Part shown: positions 7,862-17,508 of the stretch, piece by piece | Layout of the letters: every line of letters begins with the position of its first letter | How positions within the stretch are numbered: the stretch's first letter is position 1 | Source of the DNA: Chitinophagaceae bacterium UBA2375 | Lineage (GTDB): Bacteria; Bacteroidota; Bacteroidia; Chitinophagales; Chitinophagaceae | Length of the DNA stretch: 55,142 nucleotides | Reading direction: 5' to 3' | Assembly (NCBI GenBank): GCA_002343985.1 | Contig: DDTB01000035.1 | Span: 1 to 55,142 of the forward strand | Made by a program: the position numbers and the translations under genes | Notes under the pieces: generated by a model | The model's input: only the letters and a program-made list of their open reading frames with translations | What the model was told of the DNA's origin: nothing | Databases searched by the model: none

Positions 7862-9508
7862 TTAATTGAGGTCCCAGAAAATCCTGTTGTTGAATGCACT
7901 AATTGTACCTTCAGCACCTACATTAGCTGGGTTGTACAGGTATTCAGCCTGAGGATAGAGCAAACGTATTGGCAATTGCTGGTTTGCAGGAACTGCAGGC
8001 TGGATAGAGATGGCAGGGCCAGGGGCGTAACCAACAGACTCACCATAAGTGAAAGTCTTTTTGGTAGCTGACATTTCTACACGGCGGAAGTCAGTCCATA
8101 CCTCATAAGGAGCAATGGCATTCAAAGCAAACCATTTCTGAGAAATGATGGTGAACAAACCACCTGGGGCACCGTCGAAACGTGAAGCGGCATCATAGTC
8201 AACGTCAGAGTAAGTGGCGTTGAAAGCGATGTAGTTGTCGGCTGCGGCAGCAGACAAACCAAGCATCACGAATGAAGAACGGATACCGTTAGCCAGGGTT
8301 GCTTTCGCGTCACCAGACATGAAACCACGGTGCATTGCTTCAGCTTGCAGGAAGTAACCTTCAGCAGCACTCATGATCCAGGCTGGAGCAGTGATACCAC
8401 GAGTTACACCAGGACCGATACCGGCAAGAGTAGCAGCGGCATTAGCATTATCAGAAGGTGCACCATATTCTACACCACGCAGACCCTGAGAACCTGCCAC
8501 ATAGAAACGGTTGATACGGGCGTCACCATCATAATCGTAGTATTCAATACCCCACTTGTTGGCTTTGTAGTACACAGAGTTAGCGGTAGCAGTACCAGCT
8601 TCGTCCTGTACATAAGAGCTATAGAATGGGTTGCGCTTGTCAGCAGCATATCCTGGCTGTACTTCAGCGTTGAAATCGAGGTATCCGCTGCCTTCAGCTT
8701 CGATGGCAGCAATTTCACCGGCGATATCAAAGCCTGGAACAACTGAACCTGGTGTACCCAAGGTACCAGAAGGGTTAGCTTCTACGCCACCGTTCATCAG
8801 GTGAACAAGCAGGCGGAGTTTCAGCGTGTTACCAAACTTAGCCCAGAGTTCCTGTTGTGTGTAAGGAGTGTTGTTGTAAGCTGCGCTTAATTCACCAAAC
8901 ATTACGTCATCAGTCAGGATACTCTTATTTGGACCGATATCAGAAACGTTTGCATTCTTAATCAAAGCGATACCAGTGTCGATCTGCCTGAGCAGGTCTT
9001 TGTAGATATCAGCTCCTTTATCATACGCTGGCGTTACGTTAGCACCACCTTTCAATGCCTGGCTATATGGAACATTGTTATAAATGTCCACCAGGATACC
9101 AAAATTGTGTGCCTTCATAATACGGGCGATACCGGCATAGAAATCGGCACCCGCTTTCTCCGCAGAAATCCGCATTACCTCGTAGTCGAAGTTATTGTCG
9201 AATACTGCAGTCCAGATCTGAGCCTGGAAGTTCGTGGTTAACTGGTAAGTTTCCTCCTGTGTATTAGGAGCATACGTACCTGAACGAGCCCAATAGCTCA
9301 TGTAGTTTTGCAACCAACCCCAGTTACGGGTAACGAAACGGGCGGTTTGGTTTTGCGCCGAAGGAAGGATCAGGTTGTACACAATGGTACTGTCCGTCAC
9401 ATCATTCGGGTTTTTGTTGATGTTAAATGCCTCTTTTTTACAACTCGCTGCTCCAACAACCAGTAATATGGCTATGGAAAGTTGTTGTGTTATCTTTTTC
9501 ATGTTCAT
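7862..9508 (-). CDS. SusD/RagB-family nutrient-binding lipoprotein (SusD-like_2 type)
   Basis: A 548-residue lipoprotein with lipobox GAASC at residues 19-23, followed by the typical KKEAFNINKNPNDVTDS mature start. The helical TPR-like repeats and tail (EVWTDFRRVEM; IRLLYPQAEYLYNPANV) are those of SusD-like outer-membrane lid proteins that work with a SusC TonB-dependent transporter. It lies 18 bases downstream of susC, so the operon is tight. An ATG two codons downstream (9502) is an alternative start. The substrate is unknown: there is no glycoside hydrolase, protease or sensor gene next to it. Confidence 0.93.
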   Translation of the reverse strand: MNMKKITQQLSIAILLVVGAASCKKEAFNINKNPNDVTDSTIVYNLILPSAQNQTARFVTRNWGWLQNYMSYWARSGTYAPNTQEETYQLTTNFQAQIWTAVFDNNFDYEVMRISAEKAGADFYAGIARIMKAHNFGILVDIYNNVPYSQALKGGANVTPAYDKGADIYKDLLRQIDTGIALIKNANVSDIGPNKSILTDDVMFGELSAAYNNTPYTQQELWAKFGNTLKLRLLVHLMNGGVEANPSGTLGTPGSVVPGFDIAGEIAAIEAEGSGYLDFNAEVQPGYAADKRNPFYSSYVQDEAGTATANSVYYKANKWGIEYYDYDGDARINRFYVAGSQGLRGVEYGAPSDNANAAATLAGIGPGVTRGITAPAWIMSAAEGYFLQAEAMHRGFMSGDAKATLANGIRSSFVMLGLSAAAADNYIAFNATYSDVDYDAASRFDGAPGGLFTIISQKWFALNAIAPYEVWTDFRRVEMSATKKTFTYGESVGYAPGPAISIQPAVPANQQLPIRLLYPQAEYLYNPANVGAEGTISAFNNRIFWDLN

Positions 9509-9526
9509 ATTGATCTAGTTGTTTAA

Positions 9527-12500
9527 TTAAAAGGTTAAGGTCACGTTAGCACCGAAGATCCTTGTTGGAGGATTGTTGTCGCGAGTATTAACACCTTGAG
9601 CGTTACCCAATGTGTTTGAGAACTCAGGATCAGTCCACTGATTGGTTGCAGGCAACCAAGTGAACAGGTTCCTACCGGTGAATGTAACTGAAGCACCCTT
9701 GATACCTTTCTTACCGAACATGTCAGCAGGGAAAGTGTAAGTCAGGGCAACTTCCCTCAACTTCCAGAAAGCACCGCTTGTCAGGTAGTTTGAGTTGATG
9801 TTGGTGTTGAATGCACCTTGTGACCAGAAACCGTAACCACCGCTCTGAGTATACACGCTTGTGTTAGGCTCATATACTTTAGGAGATGTCTCGATAACTG
9901 AATTCGGGAAGATAAATGGTTGACGGTCGTTAGATCCTGAACGATAAGAGATACCAGAGAAGTCCATATCAGGTCCGATACCGTGGTAGATTTGGTTACC
10001 GCTGCGATAGTCAGCAACAGCGCTCAGGGTTAAACCTTTGTAAGATACATTCAGGTTCAGACCGAGGATGTGCTTAGGCAGTGTTTGACCAAAGATCTTA
10101 GCTACCGGATCCAGTGAAGGCATACCAGTTTGACCGTTAACAATCACACGGCCCAGTGAATCGCGCAGGTAGTCAGTCAGCTTAAAGGTGTAAGCAGGAT
10201 ATCCAACGATAGCGAAGTTACCGTTACCGATACCGAGTTCATCCACACCATCAATCAGGCCATTAACCTTATTGTCCTGGAAGGTATAGTTTACTTTGAA
10301 GTCAACATTGAAATCACCCAGTTTCACCAGCGGGGTCAACTTCAAATCCAATTCGAAACCTTTGTTGGTGAAATCGGCAGCGTTCAAGAGAGCGCTTGGG
10401 AAACCAGTTGAAGAAGAATAAGCAACAGTGATCACCTGGTTGGTATTCTTTTGCTGATAAACAGTTGCTTCGAGGTTAATCCTGTTTTTCAACAAACCGA
10501 TTTCGATACCCGCTTCTGTGTTCTGAACGAATTCAGGTTCGTAGCTTGTACGACGCAGTGTGTTGTTTGCTGAGAAACCGAGGAGGTTACCATAAGGGAA
10601 ACCACCAACCTGAGAATATGTGTTCTCCAGGCTATATGCACCAAGGTTTACGTTACCGGTTTTAGAAACCGCACCACGCAATTTCAGGTAAGACAATGTA
10701 TTGCTGTTCTTCAGGCTGCTGATGGCTTCAGAAAGTACTACTGAAGCACTTAAGCCAGGATAGAAGAAGCTGATATCATTGTAGTTGTAGTTGTAAGGAT
10801 TGGCCAGGCGGCTATCGATATCATTACTACCGGTAAATTCAAGGAATGCCCAGTTGTTATATCCAACTGAAACTTTACCGAAGAAACGCTGCAACCTTGT
10901 TTTTGTATTTGATTCAACAGCAGTTGGTTCGCCGCGGCGTACGCTTGTGTTGAATACAGATGGGATACCGAGGTTGTTGCTACCTGTTGTTTGACCTTTT
11001 GAATTGATTTCGCGGAATGACTGACCCAATAAGGCGTCAAAACGGAATTTACCAACTTCTTTACGGAATGTTGCAAAAAGTTCTGAGTTCAAACGGCTGC
11101 TCCAACCTGTGTTATCAAATACAGCTGAAGGAATGTCGCCATCCTGTGCTGAAGATTTACCGCTGTTCTTAGCAAACAGGCTGTAATTAAGCGCACCCTG
11201 AGTTGCTTTGTATGAAGAACCAGAATATGTAGCACCCAAACGGTAAGTAACATTCATCCATGAAGCAATCTTCCAGTTGAATTCCAAGCTACCAACGATA
11301 TCGTCAGTACGGCCCCTTTGACGGAAGTTGTCAACAGCCCAGTAAGGGTTGTAGTAGTAATCGTTATAGAATCCATCAGGGCTGCTGAAGAAATCATTCT
11401 GCCAGTTTTTGTACTTCGTGATGGGGATATGCATTGGCGTGTTGATCAGGTTCCAGTAAGGGCTGTAGTCACGGCCGTTACCGAATGAAGAACCCGCGTT
11501 TACATTATAGTTACCCTGTGTGTACTGAACGTTGAAGTTCGCACGGATATTCTTGTTGAATTCTTTTTGTGAACTCAGGTGAACTGAAATCCTTTTGTTT
11601 ACATCCTTTGGCATAACACCCTTGATGTCAACATTCTGGAAACTCATGTAGAAGTCACCGGCAGCGAAAGAGAGGTCGGTTTGGTTGGTGATACCGGTAT
11701 TCCAGAACCTTTTCTTTTCGTTAGGTTGAGCGTAGTAAGGAACCCACTCCTGGATACCACCGGGACCGTCGCGGCCAATCAGAGAGAACAGTTTGCCATC
11801 AACGATGCGGAAATGGTCTGGGTCAGTAGTAGCCAGAGACAGGTCACCGAACCTTGGACCATAACCCTGGTTTTCGATTGGGTCATATACGCCATTATAG
11901 AATTGATCTTCAGAAGAACCTGAACCGAACTGAGACTGGAAGCGAGGCATGAAAGCAACGCGCTCCAATTGAGTAGTGTGGCTCAATGTTACAGTTGGGT
12001 TGCTCTTAGAACCTTTCTTAGTAGTGATCAGGATCGCACCGTTCACACCATCAGGACCGTAAACAGCAGTAGCTGAAGAAGATTTCAGGATGGTTACGTC
12101 AGCGATGTCGTTCGGGTTGATGGTTGAAATGAGACCCAATGAAATGGGCACACCATCCAAAATCAACATTGGCTGGTTGTTACCAGTCAGTGAACGGATA
12201 CCACGGAGGGTGATACGTGTGTCGGCAAATACACCGTTGTTAACTGTCTGAATGTTCAAACCGGAAACCTTACCGGTCAAACCATTCGCCAGGTTAACTA
12301 CTTTAGCCTGGGTCAGTTCCGGAGCCTTTACTTTGGCTGTAGAATAACCCAGTTCCTTTGCCTGGCGCTGTACACCAAGGGCGGTAACTACCACGGCAGC
12401 CAGTTCAGTTGTACCCTGCTTCAGGGTTACTGATACGTTACTTCCGGTAGCGTTAACAGTTTGGGTTTCATACCCTACGCCTGATACAACCAGGGCAGCG

Positions 12501-12700
12501 GCTGATTGCTTTACCCGAATGCTGAAATTACCGTTTTCATCGGTAGTAGTAGCATTTGTGGTTCCGCTCTCCGTAACTGTCACAAACTTTGCAGGGTTGC
12601 CCTGCGCATCTCGTACCTGACCAGAGATGGTTTTGGTCTGGCCATATGCTAATATCCCACTGAATATCAGCATGAGGAACATCGTGAAAAATCTTCTCAT
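9527..12700 (-). CDS. SusC/RagA-family TonB-linked outer-membrane transporter
   Basis: 1057 residues. The signal peptide ends at AYGQ (residue 21). A CarboxypepD_reg-like N-terminal extension (KTISGQVRDAQGNP.., about 22-107) is followed by the TonB plug (VVVTALGVQRQAKELGYS; LILDGVPISLGL; ATAVYGPDGVNGAILITTKKG, about 108-230). A 22-strand barrel follows, closing with IFGANVTLTF. It imports bound nutrients using TonB energy together with the SusD-like partner encoded next. The gene heads the operon. A promoter-like site lies about 29 bases upstream of the ATG. No anti-sigma/ECF pair adjoins it. Confidence 0.96.
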   Translation of the reverse strand: MRRFFTMFLMLIFSGILAYGQTKTISGQVRDAQGNPAKFVTVTESGTTNATTTDENGNFSIRVKQSAAALVVSGVGYETQTVNATGSNVSVTLKQGTTELAAVVVTALGVQRQAKELGYSTAKVKAPELTQAKVVNLANGLTGKVSGLNIQTVNNGVFADTRITLRGIRSLTGNNQPMLILDGVPISLGLISTINPNDIADVTILKSSSATAVYGPDGVNGAILITTKKGSKSNPTVTLSHTTQLERVAFMPRFQSQFGSGSSEDQFYNGVYDPIENQGYGPRFGDLSLATTDPDHFRIVDGKLFSLIGRDGPGGIQEWVPYYAQPNEKKRFWNTGITNQTDLSFAAGDFYMSFQNVDIKGVMPKDVNKRISVHLSSQKEFNKNIRANFNVQYTQGNYNVNAGSSFGNGRDYSPYWNLINTPMHIPITKYKNWQNDFFSSPDGFYNDYYYNPYWAVDNFRQRGRTDDIVGSLEFNWKIASWMNVTYRLGATYSGSSYKATQGALNYSLFAKNSGKSSAQDGDIPSAVFDNTGWSSRLNSELFATFRKEVGKFRFDALLGQSFREINSKGQTTGSNNLGIPSVFNTSVRRGEPTAVESNTKTRLQRFFGKVSVGYNNWAFLEFTGSNDIDSRLANPYNYNYNDISFFYPGLSASVVLSEAISSLKNSNTLSYLKLRGAVSKTGNVNLGAYSLENTYSQVGGFPYGNLLGFSANNTLRRTSYEPEFVQNTEAGIEIGLLKNRINLEATVYQQKNTNQVITVAYSSSTGFPSALLNAADFTNKGFELDLKLTPLVKLGDFNVDFKVNYTFQDNKVNGLIDGVDELGIGNGNFAIVGYPAYTFKLTDYLRDSLGRVIVNGQTGMPSLDPVAKIFGQTLPKHILGLNLNVSYKGLTLSAVADYRSGNQIYHGIGPDMDFSGISYRSGSNDRQPFIFPNSVIETSPKVYEPNTSVYTQSGGYGFWSQGAFNTNINSNYLTSGAFWKLREVALTYTFPADMFGKKGIKGASVTFTGRNLFTWLPATNQWTDPEFSNTLGNAQGVNTRDNNPPTRIFGANVTLTF

Positions 12701-12728
12701 GTGCGGTTATTATTAGTTTAATGAATTG

Positions 12729-12759
12729 TAAAAATAGGGATGAATGATATTTAAGCCAA
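12729..12759 (-). promoter_or_regulatory. Promoter-like site for the susC operon
   Basis: Reading the minus strand, TTG (12759-12757), a 20-base spacer and TATTTTTA (12736-12729) match the Bacteroidota -33/-7 pattern with one mismatch. The leader before the susC ATG would be about 22 bases. Confidence 0.4.
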
Positions 12760-12847
12760 AAAATTGTTAATTAACCTTTAACCATTACCCTATCCTTCAT
12801 TAATGACACAGACATAACCGCAACTGCTGCACCCCTGCAAAAAAAAG

Positions 12848-14905
12848 TTAAAAACCCAACGCAAATTGCAGCTTACATTCAGTCCTGGCGCACCCTTCAA
12901 TGGTTTCAGTACCGGAGCCTAAATATTCTATCCCATGATAATTTACCCTGGATAACCGTAACCAAAAGCGAAATTTTTTATTTATATTGTAATTTAATAA
13001 TATATATACTTTTTGGCCTTTCCCCTGGAAAACCGCCATTCCCTGGCTGTACAACACATCATTTTCATATGCATATAACCTTGAATCATAAGAATCCGTA
13101 TCAAAAAATGTGTACCTGAAGCGTAAAGAATAATTTTTGAATCCCGGTTTAAATTGGAGATCGGTATATAACAAAAAGCCATTGGAAGCTGAAGCGCCGC
13201 CTTTATCATAAAAATGCAGGTCGGCCCTGATATTCAACAATATAGGCTTGACAGGGCTATGTTCTATATGCAAACGGCCCTGCCATCGCTTGATTTGCCT
13301 GGCCCAATGTGTAGCCTCATCCTGCATATCCTGGTTCAGCGCTTTCTCTTCCATACGGATGCGCATGCTAATGCCCGACTGCCGATTAGGCTGGTAACGT
13401 AGCTGCAGGCTATAATCCTTGCCTGCAGAAGGTTTGTCTATCCGGTATGCCAACCAGGGGAATTTGTAATGGTCAGCATACATAGCAAACGACCATCCGG
13501 TTTTCATGCGCTGGATAAACCCAATATACAAGCCCGACTCATTGCCCGTGCCCGACCGCTCTGAAAATGCCTGTCCATAAGCCGATTGAAATGCAGCCGG
13601 CATATTCCGGTATAAGATGCTCATATCCAAATCCCTCGACAAACTGGCCAGCAAGCCTCCGACCGTTGCCCATGAATAGGGCCTTTGCACAGCGGTTTCG
13701 CCGAATGCATGCAGGTTCCGGTAAGTATAACTAAAATCAACACTCACCCACATCATGCGGGATTGTGGACGGTTAAAATATTGATATGGCGTTTCAGATT
13801 GCTTTGCCTGGTTACCCAGTTTACGGTACAAAACATTCAACCCAATGTGTGAATTGTTGAATGCCTTTGTGATTTGTCCCCCGAAAAATGTTTCCGGTAA
13901 TACCGAACGTCCTTCCCGCTCAGACTTCGTCCGATGCAAACCTGATTCCCTGATGGAACTGAATACCACCTGATTAACGGCATTCACCGTATCCTGTGCA
14001 AGGCTGCCATCCAGGCGACGAACCGAGCCAAACAATGTAGCCGACCATTTCCCGGCTGCAACAGACATCCCCACACCCCGAAAAAACCTGCTCTCCCCTG
14101 CGGAGGTATATGGCCGTATCACTGGTGATTGTCGTTTGACATGGATAATATCCGCCGATTTCCTAAAAGCAAGCCCCTGCCACTGGATCAACCCCTGCCC
14201 CATGTTCACTGAATAATCGCCAATGGCCAATTGCCTGATCTTACCCAGATTCCTGATAAAAAGATGCGCAGACAGGAAATCAAACCCCATTGGTTGGTCT
14301 TTTCCAAAAAATGCTTCACCTGCATCCTTCTCCGCCGTAAAGCCATACTGCAGGAGTTGCTGATACTGGTACCTGAATCGAACAAATGCCTTATGGGGCG
14401 AACCTGCATAATCACCGGAACCTGTGGAATCCTTTACATAGCCAGCAGATTTTTCAAGTATTTGCGATATCCTAAAAACAACATGGTACTCACCATTTCT
14501 GATACGATTTTTTATTTGGCGTGGGACTTTGCTTTCCTGCGAAATCCCGACAAAAGGCTTTACCATTCGGATCAGGTTGACATCCCAACCGGGGATTGCC
14601 TGCAATTCATGCAGGTGCAGCAAGGGCCCGAATAATGCGCGGTGCGATAGCAATGAACGGATTTGATAAGGATTGATCATTTGTAATTCAGCGAGTTCAT
14701 CCGCACCTGCCACATTCAGGTTCAAGGGATGTTTTAAAAACCGCTCGCGGACCTGCTGCCAGTCATCAAAGTTTTGCTCCGCATCCACATCCTGTTCGGC
14801 AAGCGCTTCAGCCTGTTGTTCAGATGATACCTGGTCAGGCGTGGAAACCTGCGCCAACACAAAACCATTCATCAATAGAAAACAAATCATGAACATGGCC
14901 CTCAT
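12848..14905 (-). CDS. Exported helix-hairpin-helix plus beta-barrel-like protein
   Basis: A 685-residue protein with a signal peptide (residues 1-18, ending VLAQ). After an acidic linker comes a ComEA-like helix-hairpin-helix region, residues ~55-130 (PLNLNVAGADELAELQMI; LHELQAIPGWDVNLIRMV). The remaining ~500 residues are amphipathic beta strands rich in aromatic residues, ending in a Phe (KLQFALGF) as outer-membrane barrels do. HhH units usually bind DNA or peptides; here one would face the periplasm. It overlaps the preceding gene by 4 bases (ATGA), so the two are translationally coupled. Its function is not known to me. A role in DNA uptake or envelope assembly is only a guess. Confidence 0.7.
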   Translation of the reverse strand: MRAMFMICFLLMNGFVLAQVSTPDQVSSEQQAEALAEQDVDAEQNFDDWQQVRERFLKHPLNLNVAGADELAELQMINPYQIRSLLSHRALFGPLLHLHELQAIPGWDVNLIRMVKPFVGISQESKVPRQIKNRIRNGEYHVVFRISQILEKSAGYVKDSTGSGDYAGSPHKAFVRFRYQYQQLLQYGFTAEKDAGEAFFGKDQPMGFDFLSAHLFIRNLGKIRQLAIGDYSVNMGQGLIQWQGLAFRKSADIIHVKRQSPVIRPYTSAGESRFFRGVGMSVAAGKWSATLFGSVRRLDGSLAQDTVNAVNQVVFSSIRESGLHRTKSEREGRSVLPETFFGGQITKAFNNSHIGLNVLYRKLGNQAKQSETPYQYFNRPQSRMMWVSVDFSYTYRNLHAFGETAVQRPYSWATVGGLLASLSRDLDMSILYRNMPAAFQSAYGQAFSERSGTGNESGLYIGFIQRMKTGWSFAMYADHYKFPWLAYRIDKPSAGKDYSLQLRYQPNRQSGISMRIRMEEKALNQDMQDEATHWARQIKRWQGRLHIEHSPVKPILLNIRADLHFYDKGGASASNGFLLYTDLQFKPGFKNYSLRFRYTFFDTDSYDSRLYAYENDVLYSQGMAVFQGKGQKVYILLNYNINKKFRFWLRLSRVNYHGIEYLGSGTETIEGCARTECKLQFALGF

Positions 14906-15744
14906 GGCTGATTCTTTTTAAATGAATACTGCAAGGCCAGTCCTGGCGTATATCCCAGTAAAGGATGCTTACTACCGGAAACGAATAGACGATATTTAGA
15001 CCAGCTCAACGCTACACCGGCAAAAAAGCTTCCGGTATCGCTGGTAAACCCTATTGAAGCCATGAGCCGGTCTGCAAAACGGTAGCGGGCTTCGGCGGCC
15101 ATCTGCACAGGCTTGCCTGACTCATGCCTGACCCATGCAGCCAGCATGGTTTGCGGATTGGCGCTAAAGCCGGTACCAAAAGTGTAAATGGCAGATTGGG
15201 GATTCGTTTTGTCTTGTGTGGATTGTGTCGAAACCAGGTGTTGAACATCCAGGCCCATTGACCAGTTTTCAGCCGGACGCATCAACAGTGATAAATCCGC
15301 ACTTAAAAGCCGGGATGGCATATATCCCGCGGCTCGTTCATTGACCAGGTTCACTTGAAGGCCAAGGGCCATTCCTGCTGTAAGCTTTTTTGCATAAGCA
15401 AGATTAACCGCATACGCAGACCAGTTCCCTCCGCCCTGAAACCGGCATTGCAATCCTGCTGCACCCCATGTACGGGGAATAGCAAGCGCGAATCCGTAAT
15501 TACTGAGTTCCGCAAGCATAAACCTCCGCTCCATCATAATGCCGGCGGAAGTTTCCTGCATAAACACAAGGGCCGCTTTATTGGCCGTAAATGAAAATAT
15601 ATCAGTGAAGGCCGGAACATACGCGCCTGCAGACAAAGCGGGCATCGACAACCATTTCCCATCCGCCTGGGCTTTTACCATCAACCCATTAGCACATACA
15701 TAAGCAGTTAGTAACCAAAATAAAAATAGATTCCTCCACCTCAT
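14902..15744 (-). CDS. PorV/PorQ-like outer-membrane barrel protein, tentative
   Basis: A 280-residue exported protein. The signal peptide is residues ~1-26 (FLFWLLTAYVCANGLMVKAQ). Successive amphipathic strands alternate with short turns (GFALAIPRTWGAAGLQCRFQ; MALGLQVNLVNERAAGY; GFTSDTGSFFAGVALSWSK) and finish near the C-terminus with LALQYSF. This pattern resembles the FadL-like PorV/PorQ and PorP/SprF families of Bacteroidota, but the protein is shorter than PorV and I see no decisive motif. It is the first gene of a two-gene unit with the HhH-barrel protein (4-base overlap) and is divergent from folD. Confidence 0.55.
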   Translation of the reverse strand: MRWRNLFLFWLLTAYVCANGLMVKAQADGKWLSMPALSAGAYVPAFTDIFSFTANKAALVFMQETSAGIMMERRFMLAELSNYGFALAIPRTWGAAGLQCRFQGGGNWSAYAVNLAYAKKLTAGMALGLQVNLVNERAAGYMPSRLLSADLSLLMRPAENWSMGLDVQHLVSTQSTQDKTNPQSAIYTFGTGFSANPQTMLAAWVRHESGKPVQMAAEARYRFADRLMASIGFTSDTGSFFAGVALSWSKYRLFVSGSKHPLLGYTPGLALQYSFKKNQP

Positions 15745-15851
15745 ACCAATCCCTCCTTTTTCCGCAAACTACATTGCCCAAGACCCAAAATTCACTTTAT
15801 GAATATTCTTACCCATTTGTAAACTTTCTTCAGAAAGCGCTTCCATTGAAT

Positions 15852-15859
15852 TAATTTTG
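15852..15859 (+). promoter_or_regulatory. -7 element abutting the folD start
   Basis: TAATTTTG is a perfect match to the Bacteroidota -7 box TAnnTTTG and ends only 4 bases before the folD ATG at 15864. No clear TTTG lies at the usual spacing. If the box is used, the mRNA would be leaderless or nearly so. Confidence 0.35.
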
Positions 15860-15863
15860 CGGC

Positions 15864-16745
15864 ATGCAATTATTAGATGGTAAAATCGCCGCCCAATCTG
15901 TTAAAGACCGGCTAACCGAAGAAGTGAAAAAATTAGTTTCCAGGGGCCTCAGGCCTCCCCATCTGGCCGCTATCCTGGTTGGCCAAAATGGCGCCAGCGA
16001 AACCTATGTTGCCAGCAAAATCCGGAACTGCGCGGAAACCGGTTTCAGGAGCAGCCTGGTGCGCATGGACGAAAACGTATCTGAAGAAGCGCTGAAAGCG
16101 GAAATAGCAAGGTTAAACCAGGATGATTCCGTGGATGGTATCCTCGTACAGTTGCCATTACCCAAACAGATCAGGGAAGATAATATCATCCAACTGATAG
16201 ACCCGGATAAAGATGTGGATGGTTTTCATCCCATGAATACCGGTCGGATGGTGCAGGGTTTGCCTTCTTACATACCGGCAACGCCTTATGGCATCATGAT
16301 GCTGCTGGAACATTACAAGATCGATACGCAGGGCAAACATGCCGTTGTGATCGGGCGCAGCAATATCGTGGGCAGGCCGATCAGTGTTTTATTAAACCAG
16401 GATGGCCCAAGGGGCAATTGCACCGTAACTGTTTGCCACAGCCGCACCCGAAACCTCGCGGAGATTTGCCGGCAGGCTGATATCATTGTCGCCGCGCTCG
16501 GAAAACCCCGTTTCCTGAAAGCAGATATGGTAAAAGAAGGCTCCGTCGTTATTGATGTGGGCATCACCAGGGTACCCGACACTACAAAAAAAACGGGATT
16601 CGCGATACAGGGAGATGTGGACTTTGCTGAAGTTTCATCCAAATGCAGTTACATTACGCCTGTTCCGGGCGGTGTTGGGTTAATGACTATTGCGGCCCTG
16701 CTGCAAAATACATATCACGCTTACAGCAGGAGGAATAATACCTGA
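15864..16745 (+). CDS. folD: Bifunctional methylene-THF dehydrogenase/methenyl-THF cyclohydrolase
   Basis: A 293-residue cytoplasmic FolD that interconverts 5,10-methylene-, methenyl- and 10-formyl-tetrahydrofolate for purine and formyl-Met synthesis. Motifs seen are YVASKIRNC with the catalytic Lys near residue 55, VQLPLPKQI near residue 100, DVDGFHP near residue 120, the NADP-binding VVIGRSNIVGRPISVLL near residue 163, and PVPGGVGLMTIAALL near residue 268. The length is normal. It begins the long plus-strand run and is 40 bases upstream of queE. Confidence 0.97.
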   Translation: MQLLDGKIAAQSVKDRLTEEVKKLVSRGLRPPHLAAILVGQNGASETYVASKIRNCAETGFRSSLVRMDENVSEEALKAEIARLNQDDSVDGILVQLPLPKQIREDNIIQLIDPDKDVDGFHPMNTGRMVQGLPSYIPATPYGIMMLLEHYKIDTQGKHAVVIGRSNIVGRPISVLLNQDGPRGNCTVTVCHSRTRNLAEICRQADIIVAALGKPRFLKADMVKEGSVVIDVGITRVPDTTKKTGFAIQGDVDFAEVSSKCSYITPVPGGVGLMTIAALLQNTYHAYSRRNNT

Positions 16746-16785
16746 TTTTCGGTTATTCGTAACGGTTATATATAAACGCAAATAA

Positions 16786-17439
16786 ATGACAGTCCAGGAA
16801 ACGATCACAGGCAGTTTACCCGTCATGGAGCATTTCTACACCTTACAGGGCGAAGGGTTCCACCAGGGAAGGGCCGCCTATTTTATAAGGCTAGGAGGAT
16901 GCGATGTAGGTTGCGTATGGTGCGACGTGAAAGAAAGCTGGGATACAAACGCGCACCCACGTGTACGTATAGACGAAATTTTGCAATTCATACTTTCCGG
17001 CACACAATTATATGTACAGGATAATCATTCAAAAACAAAACCTTTCGTAGTGGTAACAGGAGGCGAGCCCCTGATGCACAATCTCGACGAACTAACCGCC
17101 GCCATCCGCACAGCAGGCTACCCCGCACACATAGAAACATCTGGCGCGCATCCATTGAGTGGCCGCTGGGACTGGATTTGCGTTTCGCCGAAAAAATTCA
17201 AAGCACCGCTGGATGAAGTATTGGCTCACGCCGACGAACTGAAAGTGGTGATTTACCACCCTTCGGATTTTGAATGGGCGGAGAAGCACGCGCAAAAAGT
17301 AAAGCCGGGCTGTTTGCTGTACCTGCAACCGGAATGGGACAGGTCCGAAAAAATGACCGGGCTTATTGTAGATTACATCAAGGACCACCCTGAATGGCGG
17401 CTATCATTGCAGATCCATAAATACATCCATGTTCCTTAA
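16786..17439 (+). CDS. queE: 7-carboxy-7-deazaguanine synthase
   Basis: A 217-residue radical-SAM enzyme of queuosine/7-deazaguanine biosynthesis. It contracts 6-carboxy-tetrahydropterin to 7-carboxy-7-deazaguanine. The substrate segment YTLQGEGFHQGRAAYFIRLG is followed by the compact iron-sulfur motif CDVGCVWC (CxxxCxxC) at about residues 38-45. VVTGGEPLMH (residues ~88-97) is the radical-SAM glycine motif. No queC, queD or queF lies nearby, so the rest of the pathway must be elsewhere. It sits 40 bases after folD. Confidence 0.94.
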   Translation: MTVQETITGSLPVMEHFYTLQGEGFHQGRAAYFIRLGGCDVGCVWCDVKESWDTNAHPRVRIDEILQFILSGTQLYVQDNHSKTKPFVVVTGGEPLMHNLDELTAAIRTAGYPAHIETSGAHPLSGRWDWICVSPKKFKAPLDEVLAHADELKVVIYHPSDFEWAEKHAQKVKPGCLLYLQPEWDRSEKMTGLIVDYIKDHPEWRLSLQIHKYIHVP

Positions 17440-17508
17440 CCGGATATTTAACAGTCTGAATACGGGCATTACCGGCAAAATATATACCTTCATGCCAACC
17501 CAGATCCA

